Below are positions 1 through 6,296 of a stretch of 6,702 bases of DNA, one piece after another (the first letter of the stretch is position 1; each line of letters opens with the position of its first letter). A program made the translations under genes and the position numbers. Source of the stretch: JAWXCM01 sp034408745 (GTDB taxonomy: Bacteria > Acidobacteriota > Terriglobia > Bryobacterales > Bryobacteraceae); the NCBI GenBank assembly GCA_034408745.1, contig JAWXCM010000331.1, forward strand, positions 1 to 6,702. The letters run 5' to 3'. Below the pieces are notes generated by a model. The model was not told the DNA's origin, ran no database searches, and saw nothing but the letters and a program-made list of their open reading frames with translations.

Positions 1-393
1 GACCTCGACCGCACGTTCTGGGAGATACTCAGCACGGACCATCTTCAGTTACTCCGGAACTCTTACGCTTATGCGGCAGCGCCTGTGGGCGGCCATCCAA
101 TCACGGTAAGCGGTCCGGGAATAATTGATGTAACAATGTTCCGCCAGACGCAGTCTATCACCGTACATCTGGTGAATTTGACGAATCCAATGTTCCTGAG
201 GGGGCCAGTTCGGGAAATTACTCCTGTGGGCCCGCAGAGAGTGACGGTTCGTCTTCCCGCCGGCCAAAGCGTTCTAAAGGTGCAGTTGCTCACCTACCAG
301 CAACCTGTGCAGTACGTAAAGTCGGGCTCCAGCCACATCGTGGAGGTTCCCGAAATCGCGATTCACGAAATCATTGCCTTTGAGATACAATAA
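1..393 (+). CDS. C-terminal part of a glycoside hydrolase-like protein (5' end outside window)
   Basis: The reading frame is open from base 1 and ends at TAA 391-393, so only the last 130 residues are present. The segment starts with DRTFWEILSTDH and continues through a beta-strand-rich region containing TVHLVNLTNPM, GPVREITPVGPQ and VTVRLPAG, ending in EVPEIAIHEIIAFEIQ. From memory this resembles the C-terminal beta-sandwich region of large secreted proteins annotated as hypothetical glycosyl hydrolases or beta-galactosidase trimerisation-domain proteins in Acidobacteria and Planctomycetes. The closing 'VP.I..HE.IAFE' pattern is typical of such tails. The catalytic part is not in the window, so substrate and activity cannot be stated. 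The next gene begins 19 bp downstream on the same strand, so read-through into the rsb cluster is possible. Confidence is high that it is a real gene and moderate on the family. Confidence 0.72.
   Translation, partial: DLDRTFWEILSTDHLQLLRNSYAYAAAPVGGHPITVSGPGIIDVTMFRQTQSITVHLVNLTNPMFLRGPVREITPVGPQRVTVRLPAGQSVLKVQLLTYQQPVQYVKSGSSHIVEVPEIAIHEIIAFEIQ
362..391 (+). promoter_or_regulatory. Candidate sigma-70-type promoter for the rsb cluster
   Basis: TTCACG (362-367, four of six matches to TTGACA) and TACAAT (386-391, five of six matches to TATAAT) are separated by 18 bp, inside the last codons of the upstream gene. Transcription would start near 398, leaving a leader of about 15 bases before the rsbR GTG. 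The intergenic gap is only 19 bp, so any dedicated promoter for the cluster must overlap the upstream coding sequence. This is a motif match by eye only; co-transcription with the upstream gene is the alternative. Confidence 0.3.
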
Positions 394-401
394 CCATTTT
401 C

Positions 402-407
402 AAGGAG
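402..407 (+). promoter_or_regulatory. Ribosome binding site AAGGAG that decides the rsbR start
   Basis: AAGGAG lies five bases before GTG 413-415, which is in frame with rsbR. The frame is also open upstream to a TTG at 374, but that start would overlap the previous gene, has no comparable site, and would place this Shine-Dalgarno inside the coding region. The ATG at 408 is out of frame. GTG 413 is therefore preferred. Confidence 0.8.
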
Positions 408-412
408 ATGCA

Positions 413-1303
413 GTGGCCGGACCTTCTAATCCCCCAAGCCTTCACGAAGTTTTGAGCAGCAATGCGTCAGCGATCCTCGCCCGGTGGTCAGAGGAGCAGC
501 TTCGTTCCGGGGCCATTCGCCGAAACTTGATATCAGACTCCCAGCTACAGCAGGAATCGCGCGAGCTCCTGTTGGCCCTGACTGACTCCGCGCGCAACGG
601 CGAATACACGGACATCTCAGGTCCTTCGTGGGCTCCTACCCGGGAACTGCTCGCCCAGATCTCCGAAAGCCGCGCCAAACAGGGCTTCACGGCCAGTGAG
701 ACTGCCACATTCATCTTCTCGCTGAAATTGCCCCTGCTTCACCAGATACAGGAACGGTACGCCGCAGCGGGAGCCGAAGCCTCCTTCGAAGCTTTCTGGA
801 CAGCCACCACGCTCATTGACAAGCTCGGACTGTACGCCACAGCCTCCTTCCTGGCCGCCCGCGAAAATGTAATTCGCCGCCAGCAGGAAGAGATGATGGA
901 GCTCTCCACACCTGTGGTCCAGCTCTTTGAAGGCGTGCTCGCCCTGCCCCTTATCGGCACCCTCGACAGCGCCCGTACCCAGGTCGTCATGGAAAACCTG
1001 CTCGAGCGCATCGTCAGCTCCGGAGCCCGCATCGCCATACTCGACATCACCGGAGTTCCCACCGTCGACACCCTCGTCGCGCAGCATCTGCTCAAGACCG
1101 TCGCCGCCGCCCGGCTCATGGGCGCCGACTGCATCATTAGCGGCATCCGTCCTCAGATCGCCCAGACCATCGTCCACCTCGGTGTCGAACTGAATAACGT
1201 AACCACCAAGGCCACCCTCGCCGACGCCCTCGCGGTCGCGCTACGCCGCCTCGGCTACAGCGTGCAGAAGAATACTCCGGGCCAGCAACAGGGAAGAGAA
1301 TAA
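413..1303 (+). CDS. rsbR: RsbR-type stressosome scaffold / co-antagonist (sensor domain + STAS)
   Basis: A 296-residue protein from GTG 413. Residues about 10-150 are helical and resemble the RsbR N-terminal non-haem globin-like sensor domain (e.g. SNASAILARWSEEQLRSG). A linker with RRQQEEMMELSTPVVQLF follows, then a STAS domain at about 165-280 with VLALPLIGTLDSART, ILDITGVPTVDTLVAQ and ISGIRPQIAQTIVHLG. The phosphorylated threonines of B. subtilis RsbRA are T171 and T205. S186 (in LDS) and T220 (in VDT) have the same 34-residue spacing and are the likely RsbT targets, one as Ser instead of Thr. RsbR proteins form the turret-bearing shell of the cytoplasmic stressosome with RsbS and bind RsbT. 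The length is slightly above that of RsbRA (about 274). The stop is directly followed by the rsbS ATG. The sensed signal cannot be read from the sequence. Confidence 0.92.
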   Translation: MAGPSNPPSLHEVLSSNASAILARWSEEQLRSGAIRRNLISDSQLQQESRELLLALTDSARNGEYTDISGPSWAPTRELLAQISESRAKQGFTASETATFIFSLKLPLLHQIQERYAAAGAEASFEAFWTATTLIDKLGLYATASFLAARENVIRRQQEEMMELSTPVVQLFEGVLALPLIGTLDSARTQVVMENLLERIVSSGARIAILDITGVPTVDTLVAQHLLKTVAAARLMGADCIISGIRPQIAQTIVHLGVELNNVTTKATLADALAVALRRLGYSVQKNTPGQQQGRE

Positions 1304-1702
1304 ATGGAGCGAATTCCCGTCCTGAAGATGGGCGATTTTCTCCTCGTTACCGTTCAGGCGGATATGCAGGACCGTCTCGCAATGTCGCTGCAGGATGACA
1401 TCACCAGCCGCCTGTCGAAATATAAATCCCGCGGAGTTCTCATCGACATTTCCGCGCTTGACATCGTGGATTCGTTTATCGCGCGGATGATCGCCAATAT
1501 CGCCGCAATGTCCAGAATCCTCGATGCTCAGACCGTCGTCGTCGGCATGCAGCCGGCTGTCGCCATCACGCTGGTGGAACTCGGCCTCAACTTGCCCGGC
1601 GTCCTCACTGCCCTCAACGTGGAACGCGGGATGGAACTGCTCCGCGCATCCAGCAGCGCCGGCGAAGGTGCGGGGGTGAACAGTGATCGCTTCGAGGACT
1701 GA
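1304..1702 (+). CDS. rsbS: RsbS-type stressosome core protein (STAS only)
   Basis: A 132-residue single STAS-domain protein. It closely follows the RsbS pattern: IPVLKMGDFLLVTVQ at the start, GVLIDISALDIVDSFIAR in the middle, then VVVGMQPAVAITLVELGL and TALNVERGMELL. S57 in DSF corresponds to S59 of B. subtilis RsbS, the residue phosphorylated by RsbT to free the kinase. RsbS forms the stressosome core with RsbR. The ATG abuts the rsbR TAA (TAAATG), with GGGAAGAG (1291-1298) as the ribosome binding site, so the two are translationally coupled and probably made in linked amounts. The last 12 or so residues (SSAGEGAGVNSDRFED) form a tail beyond the usual RsbS end. This tail region contains the start signals of rsbT, which overlaps by 20 bp. 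Confidence 0.95.
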   Translation: MERIPVLKMGDFLLVTVQADMQDRLAMSLQDDITSRLSKYKSRGVLIDISALDIVDSFIARMIANIAAMSRILDAQTVVVGMQPAVAITLVELGLNLPGVLTALNVERGMELLRASSSAGEGAGVNSDRFED

Positions 1703-2087
1703 GATTTTGCCTGTCCGCCTCGAAGAGGATGTCGTCCGCGTTCGGCAAGCCACGCGCGTCGCCGCCCTCGCCTGCGGCCTGTCACTCGTCGACCAGACCA
1801 AAATCGTCACCGCTGCCAGCGAACTCGCCCGAAATACGCTCGTTCACGGACTCGGTGGCGCGGTTACCATCGACAGTGTAGAGGCCAGCGGCCGTAAAGG
1901 AGTGCGGCTCACCTTCGAGGACAACGGCCCCGGCATCCCTGACCTCAACCTCGCACTCCGCGACGGATACACCACCGGCGGCGGACTCGGTCTCGGCCTC
2001 AGTGGAGCCAAACGCCTCTGTAATGAGTTCCACCTCGATTCCAAAGCCGGCGAAGGCACGCGCGTAACCATAACGCGTTGGAAATGA
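1683..2087 (+). CDS. rsbT: RsbT-type serine/threonine kinase (switch protein of the stressosome)
   Basis: A 134-residue protein with the GHKL (Bergerat) ATP-binding fold, almost the length of B. subtilis RsbT (133). The N-box is SELARNTLVHG with E47 and N51, the G1 box is EDNGPGIPD (D80, G82, G84), and the glycine-rich G2 segment is GGGLGLGLSGAKRL (99-112). The end, AGEGTRVTITRW, matches RsbT well. The family phosphorylates RsbR and RsbS, then leaves the complex and activates a downstream partner, RsbU in Bacillus; no RsbU gene is seen here. The start is GTG 1683 with GGGGG six bases upstream (1672-1676). It overlaps rsbS by 20 bp, and its stop is embedded in the ATGA shared with the next gene, so dosage is probably coupled on both sides. 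Confidence 0.93.
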   Translation: MIASRTEILPVRLEEDVVRVRQATRVAALACGLSLVDQTKIVTAASELARNTLVHGLGGAVTIDSVEASGRKGVRLTFEDNGPGIPDLNLALRDGYTTGGGLGLGLSGAKRLCNEFHLDSKAGEGTRVTITRWK

Positions 2088-3094
2088 CAGTCATGACCGC
2101 TGTTACAGTATCGGAATCCAGTCAGACCTTTGCCGCCCGCCGCGCCGCCACAAACCTCGCAGCCGAACTCCTTTTTAACGAAACAGAAACCGGAAAAGTC
2201 GCCATAATTGTCACTGAAATGGCGACCAATTTGATCAAGCACGCCGGCTCCGGAACAATACTCCTGCGCGGCAGGCCGCAAAATCAGCGTTGCGCCCTCG
2301 AAATTCTCGCCGTTGATTCCGGCCCCGGCATGGAAAATCCCGATGCCTGCCTGCGCGACGGCGTCTCTGCCGCGGGAAGTAGCGGAACCGGTCTCGGCGC
2401 CATTTCCCGGCTCGCCACACTGTCGGAAATCTATACGCTCCCAGGCCATGGCACCATCATCCGGGCCCTCTGCGCCATCGAACCCGCTCAGCCAGCTCCC
2501 TTCAACGGACTCGACGTCGGCGGCGTAGCCGTTCCCGTCACCGGCGAAACCGAGTGCGGCGATGCGTTCGCCGTCTGCCAGTCCGGCGATAACACCATTC
2601 TGATGATGGCTGACGGTCTCGGCCACGGACCGCTGGCAGCCGTGGCCTCTCGCGCCGCCGTCGACGTACTGCCGAAGGTCGCCAGCCTCGAAGTCGCAGC
2701 CATCCTCGAAGCCATCCACCAGGCCCTGCGCGGATCGCGCGGCGCCGCAGTCTCGGTCGCGTCCATCAACCCCGGCCGCGGCACCATCCGATACACCGGC
2801 GTCGGCAACATCGTCGGAGCACTCGTCAACGGTGCTGAAATCCGCCACTTTGTCTCCATGCACGGTATCGTCGGACAACAAATCCGAACGCCGCGCTGCT
2901 TCGATTACGAATGGAATCCAGAGTCCATCGTCGTTCTCCACTCCGACGGAGTCTCCAGCAACTGGACTCTGCAGAAATATCCCGGAATTACCCGAAAAAG
3001 CGCGTCGATTATCGCTGCCTCCATCTGGCGGGCGGCGCACAGACGCGATGACGACGCCTCCGTACTCGTCCTGAAAGCAGGTTTACCCGCATGA
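2084..3094 (+). CDS. GHKL ATPase (RsbT/RsbW-like) fused to SpoIIE/RsbX-like PP2C phosphatase
   Basis: A 336-residue two-domain protein. Residues about 5-130 form a GHKL kinase-like domain: N-box TEMATNLIKHA (E45, N49), G1 box VDSGPGM (D78), and G2 segment SSGTGLGAISRL (101-105). Residues about 145-332 form a PP2C/SpoIIE-type phosphatase with likely metal ligands in ECGDAF (D160), MADGLGHG (D177), LHSDGVSSNW (D288) and RRDDDASVL (322-324). The phosphatase part resembles RsbX, which removes phosphate from RsbR and RsbS to reset the stressosome; that role is inferred from the position directly after rsbT. The fused ATPase domain could bind a STAS partner or act as a kinase. ATG 2084 is chosen because it forms an ATGA overlap with rsbT; an in-frame TTG at 2078 and ATG at 2093 are alternatives. 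Confidence 0.9.
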   Translation: MTVMTAVTVSESSQTFAARRAATNLAAELLFNETETGKVAIIVTEMATNLIKHAGSGTILLRGRPQNQRCALEILAVDSGPGMENPDACLRDGVSAAGSSGTGLGAISRLATLSEIYTLPGHGTIIRALCAIEPAQPAPFNGLDVGGVAVPVTGETECGDAFAVCQSGDNTILMMADGLGHGPLAAVASRAAVDVLPKVASLEVAAILEAIHQALRGSRGAAVSVASINPGRGTIRYTGVGNIVGALVNGAEIRHFVSMHGIVGQQIRTPRCFDYEWNPESIVVLHSDGVSSNWTLQKYPGITRKSASIIAASIWRAAHRRDDDASVLVLKAGLPA

Positions 3095-4677
3095 ACGAGT
3101 TCGCCATCTCCATCCCGGTCCATTCCGAGGCGGACGTCCTCGAAGCGATGTCCCGGGCAACGGCTGTCTCCGCCGCGGCCGCCTGTAGTCCCCCCGATCA
3201 GGCCCGAATCCTTCTGGCCGCGTTTCATCTCGCCCGCGAAGCCCGCAACATTGGCGCCGAATTCGTCCTTAATATCGTCAGTCCGCCCGCTCTCGTGATG
3301 GAGGCCGCCAGCCACCGCGTCCAGTTCCCGCTTCCTCAGTTACCCCAGGCCGCCAACGCCTCGTTCGACCCCGCAACACTTCTCAGCGACCTCACAGAGC
3401 ACCAGACCGCGCAGGAGCAGATCTTGCGGAAGGCCCTTGAAGAGGTCCATGCCGTGCAGACCGAGATCGACGAGACCAACCGTGGCGTCCTCGCCCTCTA
3501 TGTGGAACTCGATGACCGCGCCGAAAAACTGCGCCAGGCCGATCAACTAAAATCCCGGTTCCTCTCCTACGCCAGCCATGAGCTCCGAACTCCCCTCAAC
3601 GGAATCGTCGGCCTCGTCCGCCTGCTTAACAGTCGGACAGCGACACGCGATCCCGGGGAGCGGAAACAGCTCTCCTTCGTCCTCAGCTCCGCCGAAGAAA
3701 TGCTGGCACTGGTCAACGACCTCCTCGACCTCGCGAAACTCGAAGCCGGAAAAATCACCATTCATCCATCCGAGTTCGGCCTCGAGTTCGTCTTCGGCGC
3801 ACTCCGCGGAATATTCCGCCCGCTGCTGCAATCCGGCGACGTCGTGCTTTATTTCGATGACACCTCGGCCGCCCCGTCCATTTACAGCGACGAGGCAAAG
3901 ATCTCCCAAATTCTCCGCAATCTAATCTCGAACGCGATTAAATTCACCGAACATGGTGAAGTACACGTCTGGGCACAGCTCGAAGGCAAGATGGTCCGAA
4001 TCTCGGTGCGCGACACAGGCATCGGCATCGCCCCGGAACACCTCACAAAGATCTTTGAAGAATACGCGCAAATTGAGCATACGCTCCAGCGCCGCGTCCG
4101 GGGCACCGGCCTCGGTCTGCCCCTCTGCCGCAGGATGAGCGCCCTGCTCGGAGGCTTCGTCGAAGTGGAAAGCGAGCTCGGAAAAGGGTCGACTTTCACT
4201 CTCGTTCTGCCACTTAAATTTGGGACTTATCCTGCTCTGCCAGATGCCCTGCCGGCAGCCGCGCAACGCGTCGCTCCGGCCCTCGCCCGGCCCCGCGTCC
4301 TCATCATCGATCACGCCGAGATCGACCGGTATCTCACGGGCCAGCTCATCCGTACCGACGGACCATGGGAAATTATCCACGCGGCAGACGGACAGGTCGG
4401 CCTCGAAATGGCCCGTACCCAGCGCCCGGACCTGATCGTCCTCGACCTCGCTGTGCCCCGCGTCGACGCCACTGCCGTGCTCGCCGACCTGCACGCTAAC
4501 CCAGCAACCGCCAGCATTCCCGTTGTCGCCGTAACCGCCCGCCGAATTTCCGCTGAGGACAGGCCCGCCATCGAGGCAGCCACCGTGGCAATTCTGTCTA
4601 AGGACCAACTCAACAAGGCCAGGCGATTTTCCGTTCGCTTCGGCCCACCAGTCTCAATAGAATTGTTCGACAATTAG
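3091..4677 (+). CDS. Hybrid histidine kinase: RsbT-like remnant + HisKA + HATPase + receiver
   Basis: A 528-residue, soluble-looking kinase with no membrane segment. Residues 1-80 (e.g. SEADVLEAMSRATAVSAAAA, DQARILLAAFHLAREA) align by eye with the start of the adjacent RsbT but lack its catalytic Glu/Asn and glycine boxes. Residues about 104-157 look like a coiled coil (LEEVHAVQTEIDETNRG, ELDDRAEKLRQADQ). HisKA follows with H163 in SYASHELRTPLNGIVGL, then HATPase with N281 in NLISNAIKFTEHG, G1 DTGIGIAPE (308-316) and G2 RGTGLGLPLC (337-346). A receiver occupies about 401-520 with phospho-acceptor D452 in LIVLDLAVP, T482 and K504; the usual acidic pair is D407-H408. It overlaps the phosphatase gene by ATGA. 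It probably autophosphorylates and passes phosphate to its own receiver or the next gene's; the N-terminal remnant may dock to the stressosome (inference). Confidence 0.93.
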   Translation: MNEFAISIPVHSEADVLEAMSRATAVSAAAACSPPDQARILLAAFHLAREARNIGAEFVLNIVSPPALVMEAASHRVQFPLPQLPQAANASFDPATLLSDLTEHQTAQEQILRKALEEVHAVQTEIDETNRGVLALYVELDDRAEKLRQADQLKSRFLSYASHELRTPLNGIVGLVRLLNSRTATRDPGERKQLSFVLSSAEEMLALVNDLLDLAKLEAGKITIHPSEFGLEFVFGALRGIFRPLLQSGDVVLYFDDTSAAPSIYSDEAKISQILRNLISNAIKFTEHGEVHVWAQLEGKMVRISVRDTGIGIAPEHLTKIFEEYAQIEHTLQRRVRGTGLGLPLCRRMSALLGGFVEVESELGKGSTFTLVLPLKFGTYPALPDALPAAAQRVAPALARPRVLIIDHAEIDRYLTGQLIRTDGPWEIIHAADGQVGLEMARTQRPDLIVLDLAVPRVDATAVLADLHANPATASIPVVAVTARRISAEDRPAIEAATVAILSKDQLNKARRFSVRFGPPVSIELFDN

Positions 4678-4688
4678 AGAGCACTCAG

Positions 4689-5783
4689 ATGCGACGCCCC
4701 AGAATTCTTAATGTCGACGACAGGGATCTGAATCGCTACCTCCGCTCGGAAGCTCTGCGCGAATCGGATTACGAAATCATCGAAGCTTCACGAGGCCGCG
4801 AAGCACTCCAGAAGGCCGTATCCGAATCCCCCGATCTGGTCCTGCTCGACGTCCATCTTCCCGACGTGAGTGGCCTCGAAGTCTGCCGCCTCCTCAAGTC
4901 CGACCAGCGAACCTCCGGCATCAAGGTCCTCCAGATCTCCGCGTCGGCAGTCGAGTTCACCGACGCCGTAATTGGCCTCGATATCGGAGCCGATGACTAT
5001 CTCGTCGAGCCTGTGGAACCCGAGCTCCTGCGAGCGAAAATCCGCTCCCTCCTGCGACTCCGCGAAGCCGAGCAGTCCCTGCGCCGCTCCAACGACGACC
5101 TGAAGCAATTCGCCTACGCAGCCAGTCACGATTTGCAGGAGCCCATTCGAGTCTTGTCCGCTTACTCGGAGTTACTCGGGCGTCGTTATGCCAGCCAGCT
5201 CGATGAAACCGGCACCCTGTACCTCAAATATATCGTCGAAGGCGCGCAACGGATGAGCCGGCTCGTGTCTGACTTACTTGATTATTCGCGTCTCTCTGCC
5301 GATATGGACCAGGATCCGCAACTGGTCTCCGTCGAAAATGTGCTCAACCGTGTCCTTCAGACCCTGAAGGCACCTATCGACCAGAGCCAGACCGCGATCA
5401 CGTGGGACCCTCTGCCTCAAATTGAAGGCAATGAAACACGCCTTACTCAGGTGTTTACCAACCTGATCGGCAACGCCATAAAGTACGGCCGCCCGGGCAT
5501 CCCCCCAGAAGTCCATATCGCCGTCCAGGCGCGTGGACCGGAGTGGCTCTTCTGCGTGCGCGACAACGGCATCGGTTTCGACGCCGAATATGCCGAATCC
5601 ATCTTCGGAGTCTTTCGCCGCCTTCACGACCGCACTGTGCCCGGCAACGGTATCGGACTGGCCATCTGTAAGAGCGTGGTCGAACGTTCCGGCGGCCGGA
5701 TCTGGGCCGAAGCAATCCCCGGCGAAGGAGCCACGTTCCATTTCACATGGCCCCTTGCCAGAGCAATAGCAGCAGCCCCCTGA
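4689..5783 (+). CDS. Receiver-histidine kinase (REC + phytochrome-type HisKA + HATPase)
   Basis: A 364-residue cytoplasmic protein. The receiver (about 4-122) starts ILNVDDRDLNRYL (D10, D11), has acceptor D54 in LVLLDVHLPDVSGLEV and S84 in QISAS, but carries E107 in YLVEPVEPELL where receivers normally have an invariant Lys. A short helix leads to HisKA with H147 in YAASHDLQEPIRVLSAYSEL, the variant common in phytochrome and bacteriophytochrome kinases. The HATPase has N262 in NLIGNAIKYG, G1 RDNGIGFD (D292) and G2 GNGIGLAICKSV (319-323). There is no DNA-binding domain, so output needs another protein. The start lies 11 bp after the previous stop with a weak AGAG site (4678-4681). Its receiver resembles that of the preceding kinase (DRYL/NRYL, EII-A), suggesting a related pair that exchange phosphate. 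The gene ends nine bases from the convergent dinB-like gene. Confidence 0.92.
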   Translation: MRRPRILNVDDRDLNRYLRSEALRESDYEIIEASRGREALQKAVSESPDLVLLDVHLPDVSGLEVCRLLKSDQRTSGIKVLQISASAVEFTDAVIGLDIGADDYLVEPVEPELLRAKIRSLLRLREAEQSLRRSNDDLKQFAYAASHDLQEPIRVLSAYSELLGRRYASQLDETGTLYLKYIVEGAQRMSRLVSDLLDYSRLSADMDQDPQLVSVENVLNRVLQTLKAPIDQSQTAITWDPLPQIEGNETRLTQVFTNLIGNAIKYGRPGIPPEVHIAVQARGPEWLFCVRDNGIGFDAEYAESIFGVFRRLHDRTVPGNGIGLAICKSVVERSGGRIWAEAIPGEGATFHFTWPLARAIAAAP

Positions 5784-5792
5784 GGTTCTTCC

Positions 5793-6296
5793 TTATATTC
5801 CCGGCTGAGGCTCATCCGCCGATGGCCCATACAGGCCTGGCACCGGAATCTCACACGCCCGCAGATACATCGTCAACTGGCCCCGGTGGTGAATCATGTG
5901 GTTGATAATCATGCCGCGCAGAACGGCAATGCGAGGCATGCTCATCATCTGCTTCCCCTTCCAGGTCATCGTCCACACGTGCATCATGTCTTCATCCGAA
6001 GTCTTCCCCAGCGCTTCCCTGAACTGGCCCCAGGACTTGTCAAAAGCCGCCACCAACTCCTCGGTCGTCTTCGGCGGCGGAGGAGGCGTGAAATCGTCGA
6101 TCGTCAGACTCGGCGTTGTCAGTGTCGTGTAGCCCCAGTCGCAAATCATAGCCACATGACCGGCCAGCCAGATCATCGTCCCCGACTTCGGGTGCGGCTT
6201 GAAATCGAACTTGTCCGTTGGGACGCGCTCCAGCACCTTCCGCGTGCCGGCCATTTCCATTTCCAGTTCTGAAAGGATCGATTGGTTAATCGTCAC
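5793..6296 (-). CDS. DinB/YfiT-family putative metal-dependent protein
   Basis: A 167-residue protein from GTG 6296-6294, close to the usual length of the family. DinB-fold proteins are four-helix bundles with a His triad binding a divalent metal; some are thiol (bacillithiol/mycothiol) transferases, most are uncharacterised. The triad is visible as H47 in WLAGHVAMICDW, and H133 plus H137 in INHMIHHRGQLTMYLR, with the typical four-residue spacing. A proline run (PPPPP, 71-75) sits in the loop after helix two. The frame stays open 26 codons further upstream, but that would lie inside the tfoX-like gene. The GTG is preceded by AAAGGTGA about seven bases away and forms a GTGA overlap with the upstream stop. 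The substrate cannot be inferred. Confidence 0.88.
   Translation of the reverse strand: MTINQSILSELEMEMAGTRKVLERVPTDKFDFKPHPKSGTMIWLAGHVAMICDWGYTTLTTPSLTIDDFTPPPPPKTTEELVAAFDKSWGQFREALGKTSDEDMMHVWTMTWKGKQMMSMPRIAVLRGMIINHMIHHRGQLTMYLRACEIPVPGLYGPSADEPQPGI

Noticed and set aside
374..412. Longer rsbR form starting at TTG 374
   Set aside because: It would overlap the preceding gene and place the AAGGAG site inside the coding sequence; the GTG at 413 has ideal spacing.
617..1177. Minus-strand open frame of 186 codons opposite rsbR
   Set aside because: It lies wholly within a well-supported STAS-domain gene, its product is low-complexity (Gly/Asp/Glu-rich), and it has no ribosome binding site or family resemblance.
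1844..3040. Long minus-strand open frame (398 codons) opposite the 3' end of rsbT and the GHKL-PP2C gene
   Set aside because: The plus strand has strong family motifs throughout this stretch. The antisense translation has no recognisable domain and reads as a codon shadow of a GC-rich gene.
5779..5812. Possible terminator between the convergent gene ends
   Set aside because: The repeated CTGAGG copies are direct rather than inverted. No stem followed by a T-run was found in either direction, and the gap is only nine bases.
5886..6272. Plus-strand open frame of 128 codons opposite the DinB-family gene
   Set aside because: Its translation is His/Arg-rich and composition-driven. The minus strand encodes the clear DinB motifs and is coupled to the upstream gene.
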